Shown: positions 1 to 6,607 of the stretch, piece by piece | How the letters are laid out: every line of letters begins with the position of its first letter | Position numbering within the stretch: position 1 is the stretch's first letter | Assembly: GCF_036962685.1 (NCBI RefSeq) | Contig: NZ_JBALOP010000010.1 | Coordinates: 66,798 to 130,797, forward strand | Reading direction: 5' to 3' | Length of the DNA stretch: 64,000 nucleotides | Source: Ferdinandcohnia sp036962685 | GTDB lineage: Bacteria > Bacillota > Bacilli > Bacillales > Bacillaceae_L | Position numbers and translations under genes: made by a program | The notes under the pieces: generated by a model | Databases searched by the model: none | What the model saw: only the letters and a program-made list of their open reading frames with translations | What the model was told of the DNA's origin: nothing

Positions 1-523
1 TCCAGTTTGCTACTTGAATAAATGCTCCAGTTGATAAGAGCCAAATACCAACGACCACTAGTGCTAACCCGATGTAGAATACTGGGTGTGCAGCCATTGG
101 TGGATAGAATGTGTACATAACAGATGCTTCGTTCATTAAGACTGGAATTACAACAAGTACGATACCAACAATCTTAGTCCAGAAACCAGTCCATGCTAAT
201 TTTCTTACCTTAGGTAGTAATCCACCTAAATCATGTGAAAGACCAGCGTAGAAATAACCAATCATAAAGAATGCTGACATAACAACTACTAATAGTAAAC
301 CGTGAGCTGTTAATACTTGATAATAATTAAGCCAACTTGGTAATTCTAGAAGACCTGCACGGTTTAATCCTTGTACTAATCCTAAAAGTCCACCTAATAA
401 TAATGCGATAAATGCTACTGATAAATAAGATTTTGAGATTTTTGCATCTTCTAGATTTACACCTAAAACCTTGTTTGCTTTTTCTTTTAAGGTCAGATCT
501 GAATTATTTAATACTGTTGCCAA
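1..523 (-). CDS. b(o/a)3-type cytochrome c oxidase subunit I, N-terminal part (cut by window edge)
   Basis: The first 174 codons are present and the rest lies beyond the left edge. The subunit carries the haem-copper centre of a terminal oxidase in the cytoplasmic membrane and reduces oxygen to water. The visible part has three or four hydrophobic helices, with a histidine in the motif LTAHGLLL that fits the low-spin haem ligand of helix II. The start is TTG at 523, preceded by AGGAGGGG at good spacing; no ATG is placed as well. It follows the subunit II gene in the same operon. Assignment to the ba3-like branch rests on the small subunit II and subunit IIa next door. Confidence 0.85.
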   Translation of the reverse strand, partial: MATVLNNSDLTLKEKANKVLGVNLEDAKISKSYLSVAFIALLLGGLLGLVQGLNRAGLLELPSWLNYYQVLTAHGLLLVVVMSAFFMIGYFYAGLSHDLGGLLPKVRKLAWTGFWTKIVGIVLVVIPVLMNEASVMYTFYPPMAAHPVFYIGLALVVVGIWLLSTGAFIQVANW

Positions 524-537
524 TGGTCTCCCCTCCT

Positions 538-1005
538 TTATTTCACTGTAATTGTTGTAGCCATTAATTGGTGACCAGCACCGCAATATTCGTTACATAG
601 AACTAGATACTCGCCTGGCTCATCAAAGGTTTGAGTAATTTTTTGAATATGTCCTGGCATTACCATTGCGTTTAAGTTTGTACCGGCAACTTGGAATCCG
701 TGGACAACGTCTTTAGAAGTCATGATAAAGTGAACCTTTGAACCAGCAGGTACTTCAATTTTTCCTGGATTAAAACTAAAGATTTCTAAAGTCATGACAA
801 CTTCATATTCGTTTTCACCGATTTGATACACACCTGGCTTGTCAAATGGAGCTGTTTCGTCTACTTTTTGAGGATCAATTGTTTCCATATGACTTGGTGG
901 TCCCATTTCTAATGCGAATGTTTGGTAGCCAGTTAGAAGCATAAATCCCATGATCATTCCGAAACTTATTGTAAGCCATATTTTTTCGTCAAGATGCATT
1001 TTCAT
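538..1005 (-). CDS. b(o/a)3-type cytochrome c oxidase subunit II
   Basis: This 155-residue protein has one N-terminal membrane helix (about residues 9-31) and an extracytoplasmic cupredoxin domain. Near the C terminus the motif CNEYCGAGHQLM supplies the two cysteines, histidine and methionine of the binuclear CuA site, with a further histidine at VHGF. CuA accepts electrons from cytochrome c and passes them to subunit I. The short length and single helix fit ba3-type subunit II rather than the longer caa3 CtaC with its fused cytochrome c domain. It lies between the subunit IIa and subunit I genes with 12-15 nt spacers, so the three are co-transcribed. Confidence 0.9.
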   Translation of the reverse strand: MKMHLDEKIWLTISFGMIMGFMLLTGYQTFALEMGPPSHMETIDPQKVDETAPFDKPGVYQIGENEYEVVMTLEIFSFNPGKIEVPAGSKVHFIMTSKDVVHGFQVAGTNLNAMVMPGHIQKITQTFDEPGEYLVLCNEYCGAGHQLMATTITVK

Positions 1006-1017
1006 TTTTTTCCCCTC

Positions 1018-1167
1018 CTAGAATCTAGCCATGTATAGGCCGTAAAGTACTATATACGTAAAAAGAATGACTGCTCCAACAACACCGACTGAAATCCAGG
1101 TTCCGATAAATGGTCCTTGATATTCCCCGTCTGTTTTTTTGTTTCGGTTAACTTTTGAAGCTCCCAT
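1018..1167 (-). CDS. cytochrome c oxidase subunit IIa-like small membrane protein
   Basis: A 49-residue protein with a basic, polar N terminus and a single membrane helix over the second half. In ba3-type oxidases a one-helix subunit IIa packs against subunits I and II, and the gene position just upstream of subunit II supports that role. The start chosen is ATG at 1167, preceded by AAGGAGG; an upstream in-frame extension has no ribosome binding site. The short sequence gives little family signal, so context carries much of the call. Confidence 0.75.
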   Translation of the reverse strand: MGASKVNRNKKTDGEYQGPFIGTWISVGVVGAVILFTYIVLYGLYMARF

Positions 1168-1270
1168 CCAACTCAACCTCCTTATGTTCTTCTTACTTCC
1201 ATCATAGTTAGGAACGATTCTCAATGTTGTGAACTGAATCACACATAAAGTGTAATTTTTGATACACCCA

Positions 1271-1297
1271 TTAAAAAAAGGACGAGAAAATAGGCAT
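1271..1297 (-). CDS. possible 8-codon leader peptide overlapping a terminator
   Basis: A nine-codon reading frame (MPIFSSFF, then TAA) begins at an ATG preceded by AAAGGAGGGG. It lies inside the hairpin at 1272-1312, upstream of the oxidase operon. A ribosome here would cover the hairpin, the arrangement expected of an attenuator leader, but the sequence alone does not show that it is translated. Confidence 0.3.
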   Translation of the reverse strand: MPIFSSFF

Positions 1298-1312
1298 TTT
1301 CCCCTCCTTTAA
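1272..1312 (-). terminator. intrinsic terminator in front of the oxidase operon
   Basis: On the minus strand a stem of about 15 bp, with one or two mismatches and a four-base loop, is followed by seven T. It is about 105 nt upstream of the subunit IIa start and reads the same way as the operon. It may end read-through from the methyltransferase gene, which already has its own terminator, or act as an attenuator in the oxidase leader. Confidence 0.6.
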
Positions 1313-1430
1313 AACCCCCTATAAATGTGGCTAAACCTGCTCCACTACTGGATTTCAGATACTTTTCTTCCGTTTTAATTTTCGTTCAAAATCAAAAATG
1401 ACAAATTGGTGAACAGACAGTTTTTTACAT

Positions 1431-1462
1431 AAAAAAGCAGCCTCCATCCACTGGAAGCTGCC
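1431..1462 (-). terminator. intrinsic terminator of the methyltransferase gene
   Basis: The minus strand forms a ten-base stem (GGCAGCTTCC with GGAGGCTGCT) closed by a seven-base loop and followed by six T. It begins right at the stop codon of the methyltransferase gene. Confidence 0.85.
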
Positions 1463-2067
1463 TACCCTAGCTGATAAACCATAAATCTCTCATATGTGTT
1501 TTTCTCAAACAACTCTGGAATAACAATCTCTTTCTTCATTTGAAATGGAGTGCTATTCTCCAAAAAGTAGGTGTAATCCGTTGATCCATAATAGAGGATA
1601 ACCTCCATTTCACGAGGGTCCTTCTCGTATGAACGAAGAATATTGGCAATCGTATGCTTAAAAACCTGAATTGAAAAAGGATTAAAAAAGTAAAACCGAT
1701 TATCGAGTGGATGGATTTCATAATCCTGTGCGGCACAATGATGTATTTCAATTTTTTCTTTGCGGATACCCACCCTTTTGGCATACCGTTCTTGGTTTTG
1801 AACGGCATCATGATACAAGCCCTTGTCTATCTCAACCCCAACAACGGTTGCCGAAAACAAATGATGAATATAAAAAAGGAGCCGTCCCTTTCCACAACCA
1901 AAATCAACTACTCGATCCGTTTCCTTCAGTTGATAATGTTCAAACAAAGCAGTTAGCCCTTCATATGGCGTCGGCTCATAGCGATAATAATGAACAGATG
2001 AACTAAATCCTTTTTGTCCTCCACTCGTTTTCACTTGTAAAAGCGCATCGAAATACTGATCATCCAT
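1462..2067 (-). CDS. class I SAM-dependent methyltransferase
   Basis: The 201-residue protein has a Rossmann-type methyltransferase fold. The glycine-rich SAM-binding motif VVDFGCGKGRLL lies around residues 53-64, an acidic residue ending strand 2 (VVGVEIDKG) around 75-83, and NPFS near 129 is at the usual motif IV position. The substrate cannot be read from the sequence. The start at 2067 has AGGAGA upstream. It stands alone between its terminator and a decayed sigma-factor relic, with no operon partner to suggest a pathway. Confidence 0.75.
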   Translation of the reverse strand: MDDQYFDALLQVKTSGGQKGFSSSVHYYRYEPTPYEGLTALFEHYQLKETDRVVDFGCGKGRLLFYIHHLFSATVVGVEIDKGLYHDAVQNQERYAKRVGIRKEKIEIHHCAAQDYEIHPLDNRFYFFNPFSIQVFKHTIANILRSYEKDPREMEVILYYGSTDYTYFLENSTPFQMKKEIVIPELFEKNTYERFMVYQLG

Positions 2068-2077
2068 TGGTTGTCTC

Positions 2078-2330
2078 CTAACAAAGGTGTTTTAAAATTT
2101 GATTCCACTTATGGCATATGTTAACTTCTCGGGATTGCGAATTAATTTGGTTTTCTTCTATTTCAAAGCATACCACATTTTTGATTTGTGATTTCTTTTA
2201 TCAATATCCCGATTTGTCCATTGACAGCACCTAAATCAATTTTCAACATTTCATCCTTCCAGAACTTTTGAATGAGTCCAAAATTAAATGCATTAACTGG
2301 TTTGCACGTTCGTGTATTCCTGCTTTTAGG
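2078..2330 (-). pseudogene. decayed C-terminal fragment of a SigJ-like (ECF41-type) sigma factor
   Basis: On the minus strand an open stretch reads FGLIQKFWKDEM, then LGAVNGQIGILI, as in the SnoaL-like C-terminal domain of SigJ-type ECF sigma factors (there typically FLLGL followed by VNGQPG). Near 2180 the frame shifts, and the next frame continues VVCFEIEENQIN and ends in ILKHL before TAG, like the family's closing NPDKLKHL. No promoter-binding domains are found upstream, where a tandem repeat begins. The family match is from memory of its motifs and was not searched. It sits immediately upstream of the methyltransferase gene. Confidence 0.5.
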
Positions 2331-2346
2331 AGATTAGTGACATGAT

Positions 2347-2480
2347 AAACTGTTTGCCATTCCGCATTTTCCTATTTTCAGGAAAACAGGGTGGTACATT
2401 AAACTATTTTACAGGTTCTCACTTTCCTATTTTAAGAAAATTGCTAGTGTTCTAGACTATTTTGGCAGTGCTCATTTGAC
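2347..2480. repeat. degenerate tandem repeat, three units of 53-54 bp
   Basis: Units begin near 2347, 2401 and 2454, each opening with a form of AAACTATTTT. The first two also share CTTTCCTATTTT with an A-rich continuation. Units are only moderately alike. The array fills the gap between the sigma-factor relic and the ctaB terminator. It resembles, in period only, the arrays near 32.7, 46.4 and 63.3 kb. Confidence 0.5.
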
Positions 2481-2491
2481 TGCTCTGAAAA

Positions 2492-2529
2492 CAAAAAACC
2501 CCGCCACATCAAAAAATGTAGCGAGGTTC
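2492..2529 (-). terminator. intrinsic terminator of ctaB
   Basis: The minus strand forms a 14-base stem with a few mismatches (AACCTCGCTACAT pairing with ATGTGGCGGGGTT) and a T-rich tail, ten bases after the ctaB stop codon. Confidence 0.85.
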
Positions 2530-2538
2530 AATTAGCCC

Positions 2539-3441
2539 TTAGCCAAAGTAATTCGGTAATGTGACAATGACCATTAATAGGAAGATAATCAAAATATAGT
2601 TGACGGAGTATAGGAAATTCCATCGGGCCCATTTCATATCATCCTTGACTGAGAAGCCTTTAATACTCAAAATTATCCATCCGATATTTAGCAATGTTGC
2701 AAGAACAACAAATGTCAATCCAAGGTCGCCTAAAAAGAAAGGCAATGGGAACAGACAGATAACCCAGAACAGAAAATGTCGCTTCGTTGCCTCAAAACCA
2801 CGAACAACTGGGAGCATTGCGACTTCCGCAGCCTTATATTCGTCATACTTTCTCATCGCGATTGCATACGTATGCGGCATTTGGAACACAAATAATATCA
2901 AAAAGAGTACGATTGGAACGGTATGATGGATAGGTGCAACAGCTGCCCAACCCATTAATGGGGAAACGGCACCGGATACACTCCCAATCACAGTATTTAT
3001 CGTAAATCTTCGTTTTGACCACATGGTGTATAGCACAACATAGGTAAACCAACCCACAAACGTAAAAAAGACGGCTTCATATGTCGTGAAAAATAGGAAA
3101 ATGAATCCTAGAACTGTACAGATAATGCCTAAGGCTAACACTAAGTTCAAAGAAAAATGACCAGTTACTGTCGGTCGTTTTTTAGTCCGATCCATGACGG
3201 TATCGATATCAACATCGTACCAATTGTTAATAATTAAAGCGCCTGCCATGACAAGTGTGCTTCCAATCATTGTATATAAAAACAATCCCAAATTCGCCTG
3301 AAATGATGCACCCGTAAAGTAAATCGCTAACCAAAATCCTGAAAACACAGGTAGAACATTTGCTAGTAAAACTCCTGCCTTAAAAAGAGATCTAAGATCA
3401 GCTATGAGGGATGTTTTTTGTAGCTGTATTTCTATTTTCAT
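2539..3441 (-). CDS. ctaB: protohaem IX farnesyltransferase (haem O synthase)
   Basis: CtaB attaches a farnesyl group to the vinyl side chain of haem B, giving haem O for haem-copper oxidases. The 300-residue protein has about nine membrane helices and the two aspartate-rich motifs of UbiA-type prenyltransferases: NWYDVDIDTVMDRTKKRP around residues 67-84 and KYDEYKAAEVAMLP around 199-212. Length matches Bacillus CtaB. The start at 3441 has AGGAGAGAGG upstream. The nearby oxidase operon would use its product. Its 5' leader carries copy 1 of a dispersed element described separately, ending about 27 nt before the start codon. Confidence 0.95.
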   Translation of the reverse strand: MKIEIQLQKTSLIADLRSLFKAGVLLANVLPVFSGFWLAIYFTGASFQANLGLFLYTMIGSTLVMAGALIINNWYDVDIDTVMDRTKKRPTVTGHFSLNLVLALGIICTVLGFIFLFFTTYEAVFFTFVGWFTYVVLYTMWSKRRFTINTVIGSVSGAVSPLMGWAAVAPIHHTVPIVLFLILFVFQMPHTYAIAMRKYDEYKAAEVAMLPVVRGFEATKRHFLFWVICLFPLPFFLGDLGLTFVVLATLLNIGWIILSIKGFSVKDDMKWARWNFLYSVNYILIIFLLMVIVTLPNYFG

Positions 3442-3467
3442 TCGTTTCCTCTCTCCTGCCTTCTATT

Positions 3468-3720
3468 CAATCAAATACGCCTGGCGTATTTGCGCCCAGA
3501 TTTTTTAGGCCCACACGAGGTGGATCCCAAAGACGTTTCCACAGGATGTGGCGTTCTTAGTCTTTGACCCTAAGCTCGAAAAGTTTCCTTTGAAAATCTG
3601 TGGCATCCGCCGGAGGCTTTAATTTTATTCAGCAAGGGATTGTACCTAGTTAATTTTTATTCCCTTATTTTCTTATCCTATCAATTATAGAAGTTGGTGA
3701 CTTCCGCTGAATAAAGTTAG
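3468..3720 (-). repeat. dispersed 5'-leader element A, copy 1 (long form)
   Basis: In the minus-strand sense it opens with a CTGAATAAAGTTA arm, passes the core GCCTCCGGCGGATGCCACAG, has a stem with a long insert, and closes with the imperfect palindrome AAATACGCCAGGCGTATTTG. The same parts occur in the same orientation near 39.4, 42.9 and 45.3 kb. Copies 1 and 2 carry an extra 80-nt hairpin region that copies 3 and 4 lack. The downstream end is about 27 nt before ctaB. Confidence 0.85.
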
Positions 3721-3890
3721 TAAAAATGCTTCAGATATACTATACCATTTTTATAGCACTTAGGATAAGAAAACCACTTTTTACCTACACCTATAGTAAA
3801 TAACCTAGTCATTATTTACCAATAATATTTTTTGTATTAATTGAAACCTTCCTCCTTTTACATCGTATATAAAGTAGGAAGGTAAATTAG

Positions 3891-3919
3891 AAGAGAATTT
3901 CATGTTATTAGGTTATAAT
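3891..3919 (+). promoter_or_regulatory. probable promoter of the small membrane-protein pair
   Basis: TATAAT at 3914-3919 is about 40 bases before the start codon; the -35 near 3891 is weak. The preceding stretch from 3721 is AT-rich and holds only a short inverted repeat (ACCTTCCT at 3846 with AGGAAGGT at 3876); I see no gene in it. Confidence 0.45.
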
Positions 3920-3960
3920 AGTAAAAATACAGATTCTAACTTATGGAGGTACACACTTAT

Positions 3961-4410
3961 ATGAAAAAGGTTTTATCGGCTTTAGTTGCACTTACTCTGA
4001 TTCTTTCGCCACTTGGAAGCTATGTGTTCCAAGACCAAACAACCACTGTTGAGGCAAAAGGCTATAAATCAGGTAAAAGAGGGTTTAATAATAATATTGG
4101 AAACACTAATAAATCCAACTTCCAACAGCAGCAAAAGAAGAAGGATGAAAATAATGTTACAAACAAATCAACGGCTCCTACTAATCCTAAAGGTGGGTTC
4201 ATGTCTGGCGGTTTAATGAAAGGTCTTATGCTTGGTGGACTTGCAGGATTCCTATTTGGTGGTCTATTAGGTGGAATGGGTGCACTTGGTTCATTTTTAG
4301 GATTAATGATTAACGTTCTTGCGATTTATGTTCTTATTTCCATCATTCGCAAAATCTTCGTAATGATCAAAGATCGCAAGAAAAATGAGGCTGATCAATG
4401 GCGTCGCTAA
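3961..4410 (+). CDS. glycine-rich secreted or membrane protein of unknown function
   Basis: The 149-residue protein starts with a signal peptide (MKKVLSALVALTL; likely cleavage after VEAKG-type residues near 33), followed by a basic Asn/Gln/Lys-rich linker to about residue 75. A glycine-rich hydrophobic region (GGLAGFLFGGLLGG) then leads into a second hydrophobic helix and a basic tail. The layout resembles Tim44-like small membrane proteins of Bacillus, but no functional motif is visible. ATG at 3961 is preferred because GGAGG lies 11 nt upstream and the signal peptide begins there. It overlaps the next gene by 13 nt, implying coupled translation. Confidence 0.75.
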   Translation: MKKVLSALVALTLILSPLGSYVFQDQTTTVEAKGYKSGKRGFNNNIGNTNKSNFQQQQKKKDENNVTNKSTAPTNPKGGFMSGGLMKGLMLGGLAGFLFGGLLGGMGALGSFLGLMINVLAIYVLISIIRKIFVMIKDRKKNEADQWRR

Positions 4411-4685
4411 TTCTTTCGGAACAAGAAATCATTAATGCCGTCTGTGTTTATATCGGCTTAAAAAAGCAAGTAAAGCCAGAAGAGGTTGAAGTAGAGCTCA
4501 TGTATGACGATGACTATGGGTTCTCCGCAGAGGTTTATGTGAACGATCGAAAACAGGTCCTTATTATGGCGAACCTAATTGAAGCAATTCGTTTATGGCT
4601 TGGCGAATTTCTAAACAGAGACCCGTATGCCGGGATCAAACTTGTGTTAGACGATGAAGAAGGCATTATTGCCCATATTAACTAA
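4398..4685 (+). CDS. DUF2653 family protein (YxcD-like)
   Basis: A 95-residue acidic cytoplasmic protein with no signal or membrane segment. It resembles the YxcD/DUF2653 family of Bacillus, whose function is unknown. The sequence alternates short helices and strands (EVEVELMYDDDYGFSAEVYV) and ends in an acidic region. It overlaps the 3' end of the preceding membrane-protein gene, so the two are probably translated together. The family name is from memory of its typical size and sequence. Confidence 0.7.
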   Translation: MASLILSEQEIINAVCVYIGLKKQVKPEEVEVELMYDDDYGFSAEVYVNDRKQVLIMANLIEAIRLWLGEFLNRDPYAGIKLVLDDEEGIIAHIN

Positions 4686-4808
4686 GAAAAGCGCAAGCGC
4701 CTTGTTCAGCCCCGACAAGCATAAGAAAAGCCGGCCAGAAGGATGCCCTTTATCCTTCTTGGCGGATTGGCTTATGACCTCGAGGGGCTAGGCGCTGGAG
4801 CTAGACAA
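4686..4808. repeat. dispersed 3'-UTR hairpin element B, copy 1
   Basis: A GC-richer block of about 120 bp that folds on itself: its start (GCGCAAGCGCCT) pairs with its end (AGGCGCTGGAGC), CCCCGA pairs with TCGAGGGG, and GCATAAG with CTTATG-type sequence inside. Copy 2 is at 16391-16632. Both copies lie directly between the end of a plus-strand gene and a terminator. Similar elements are widespread between genes in Bacillaceae. Confidence 0.8.
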
Positions 4809-4846
4809 CGAGTAAAAAGCTCATCCATTTGGATGAGCTTTTATTA
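4809..4846. terminator. bidirectional intrinsic terminator
   Basis: A perfect 12-base stem (AAAAGCTCATCC with GGATGAGCTTTT) and a four-base loop stands between two convergent genes and can serve both strands. Confidence 0.9.
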
Positions 4847-6034
4847 ATGAGCCACGACCATGCGATTTTTTCCACTTTCTTTTGCAGCATAAAGCGCTTG
4901 GTCTGCTGCTTTTTTCAAAGAATCAACAGTTGTTCCATTATATGGAAATACACCAACGCCCGTACTAATCGAAACCGTAATTTTTTCATCATTAATGATC
5001 AGTGGGTGTTCGCGATAGTACCCCTTTAGCGTTTCGTAGATTTCCTCCACACCCATATCGATTTGGGATTTAATGAGAATCATGAATTCATCGCCCGCAT
5101 AACGATAGCCTTCTATCTTATCATTACATAGCGTTTTTATTCCATCTGCAAGTATCTTTAAATATAAATCTCCAGCATCATGGCCGAAGTGGTCATTGAC
5201 TTGTTTTAAATCATCTGAATCAATCATCATAACTGTAATTTCGTTATTTTCGTTTCGAATTAAATGTGCTAAATCCTCATGGAAAGCACGGTGATTTTTT
5301 AAATCTGTTAATTCATCGGTACGAGACATCGTATAAATTTTCGCATATAATCGAGCTGTTTCAATCGAGTTGATAACTTGAGCACCAATCATTTGCAAGA
5401 GGTCCTCGTGCTCCTTCCGATAGGCGAAGTCCTTAAAGCTTTGGGTCGAAATCACACCTTTAACTTGGTCATCAATTACAACTGGTACGAAAAGACAGGA
5501 CCTTGTATCTTTGTCCCCCTCCCCCATTTTTGTATTAAATTCGATGTTTTGGTTTTGATGCTTGAGGTGAATGATTTCTCTTGTTTTAATAACCTTTGAT
5601 GTGTAATTTTCACCAAAGTCCACGATACTAGGAGGAGCCGGTTCTCCATTATCCATAATAAAAATAAATTGGATATGCGTATCACCTGGATTATGCAAGG
5701 CAATATAAAATGCATCTGCTGGCATAACACGTGAAACCATCTCATAGGACTTTTGAAGAAGAACGCTTTCATTTAGGGTTTTACTGCAAATTTGGGCAAA
5801 TTCATGAAGGATACGGTAATGCTTGTTCATCCAATGCATATTTTCCATTTGTTCGTTCATTTGTTGGAGTTGGGTTAAAAGGGTGCTGGTAATCTCATGT
5901 TCTTCTTGTTCTTGACTGGCCGCGTCAAAAAAGCTACGAATCTCATCGGAAATCAAATTCTTTTCGGAACCAACCTTTGCGATTAGTTCACTAATTTTTT
6001 TTAGTACGTTCAGATTCTGGATGTATTTCTCCAT
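4844..6034 (-). CDS. diguanylate cyclase with GAF domain
   Basis: The 396-residue cytoplasmic protein makes cyclic di-GMP from two GTP. Residues 1-75 are helical and glutamate/glutamine-rich, probably coiled coil. A GAF-type sensor domain follows at about 75-225 and a GGDEF domain at about 240-393. The active loop reads AGDEF, a common active variant, after the metal/GTP segment MIDSDDLKQVNDHFGHDAGD. The RxxD inhibitory site normally five residues before this loop is absent (DKIE stands there). The leader holds a cyclic-di-GMP-I riboswitch and a terminator, so expression probably responds to the enzyme's own product. Confidence 0.92.
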   Translation of the reverse strand: MEKYIQNLNVLKKISELIAKVGSEKNLISDEIRSFFDAASQEQEEHEITSTLLTQLQQMNEQMENMHWMNKHYRILHEFAQICSKTLNESVLLQKSYEMVSRVMPADAFYIALHNPGDTHIQFIFIMDNGEPAPPSIVDFGENYTSKVIKTREIIHLKHQNQNIEFNTKMGEGDKDTRSCLFVPVVIDDQVKGVISTQSFKDFAYRKEHEDLLQMIGAQVINSIETARLYAKIYTMSRTDELTDLKNHRAFHEDLAHLIRNENNEITVMMIDSDDLKQVNDHFGHDAGDLYLKILADGIKTLCNDKIEGYRYAGDEFMILIKSQIDMGVEEIYETLKGYYREHPLIINDEKITVSISTGVGVFPYNGTTVDSLKKAADQALYAAKESGKNRMVVAH

Positions 6035-6138
6035 TTGTAATCACTTCCAAAATTTTATAGAGGGAGTTCTAAAAGAATAACAAGCGCTCCCTTATCCAAA
6101 AATCTAGTAGAATAGTAGCAACAAAATTATATAATGGT

Positions 6139-6172
6139 ATAAAAAAAGACTAATCAAATACCGATTAATCTT
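6139..6172 (-). terminator. intrinsic terminator of the cyclic-di-GMP riboswitch
   Basis: On the minus strand AAGATTAATC pairs with GATTAGTCTT across a seven-base loop and is followed by seven T. It lies between the riboswitch aptamer and the diguanylate cyclase gene, 105 nt before the start codon, and is the likely expression platform. Confidence 0.85.
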
Positions 6173-6195
6173 CGTTCTTACGATACGAGTTATAC

Positions 6196-6318
6196 TCGGC
6201 AACTGGCTGGCATGTCCAAAAACCGGATGTTCAAAAAGGTAGTCGATTCCTTCTTTTTAAACTCATGGACTAAGCCCCTATAGTTTTGCGTCTTCATCTT
6301 TCAATGAATTTGCCTTTA
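6196..6318 (-). ncRNA. cyclic di-GMP-I riboswitch (GEMM)
   Basis: The minus strand reads AAAGGCAAATTCATT, a GAAA tetraloop, GATGAAGACGCAAAACTAT and then AGGG, the defining first half of the GEMM-I aptamer: a GNRA-capped P1b helix followed by the invariant GACGCAAA. The second half ends CATGCCAGCCAGTTGCC, the usual receptor side that closes on the GGCAA start. Ligand type follows from the known family. A strong promoter lies upstream and a terminator downstream. Confidence 0.85.
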
Positions 6319-6367
6319 CTTTATTCAATTACCCTACTAAAGAAAGAGTATTTTAAATTGTACTATA

Positions 6368-6396
6368 ATTATATTTCTATTTTCGCTTTAGGTCAA
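6368..6396 (-). promoter_or_regulatory. sigma-A promoter of the riboswitch and diguanylate cyclase
   Basis: On the minus strand TTGACC at 6396-6391 and TATAAT at 6373-6368 are 17 bp apart. Transcription would begin near 6361, about 43 nt before the aptamer. Confidence 0.75.
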
Positions 6397-6522
6397 TGAA
6401 ATTGGCCTAACATTTTTCTAAATATGTGAATATTTTCCTATTACTAATATCCTAGTTAATCCCTCTCGATTATTTTCAACAGTGAAACCCATATTTTTAC
6501 ACCTTGACTATTGTGATTGTTA

Positions 6523-6550
6523 TTGAATTTTTTACCGGTTCGTGTATAAT
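6523..6550 (+). promoter_or_regulatory. probable promoter of potABCD
   Basis: TTGAAT at 6523 and TATAAT at 6545 are separated by 16 bp, with the potA start 58 bp further on. No operator or riboswitch is visible in the short leader. Confidence 0.55.
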
Positions 6551-6607
6551 TATGCCGGATTACATAAAATCCTATCACTTTAATTTAATAGAAAGAAGGG
6601 GGTTGCT

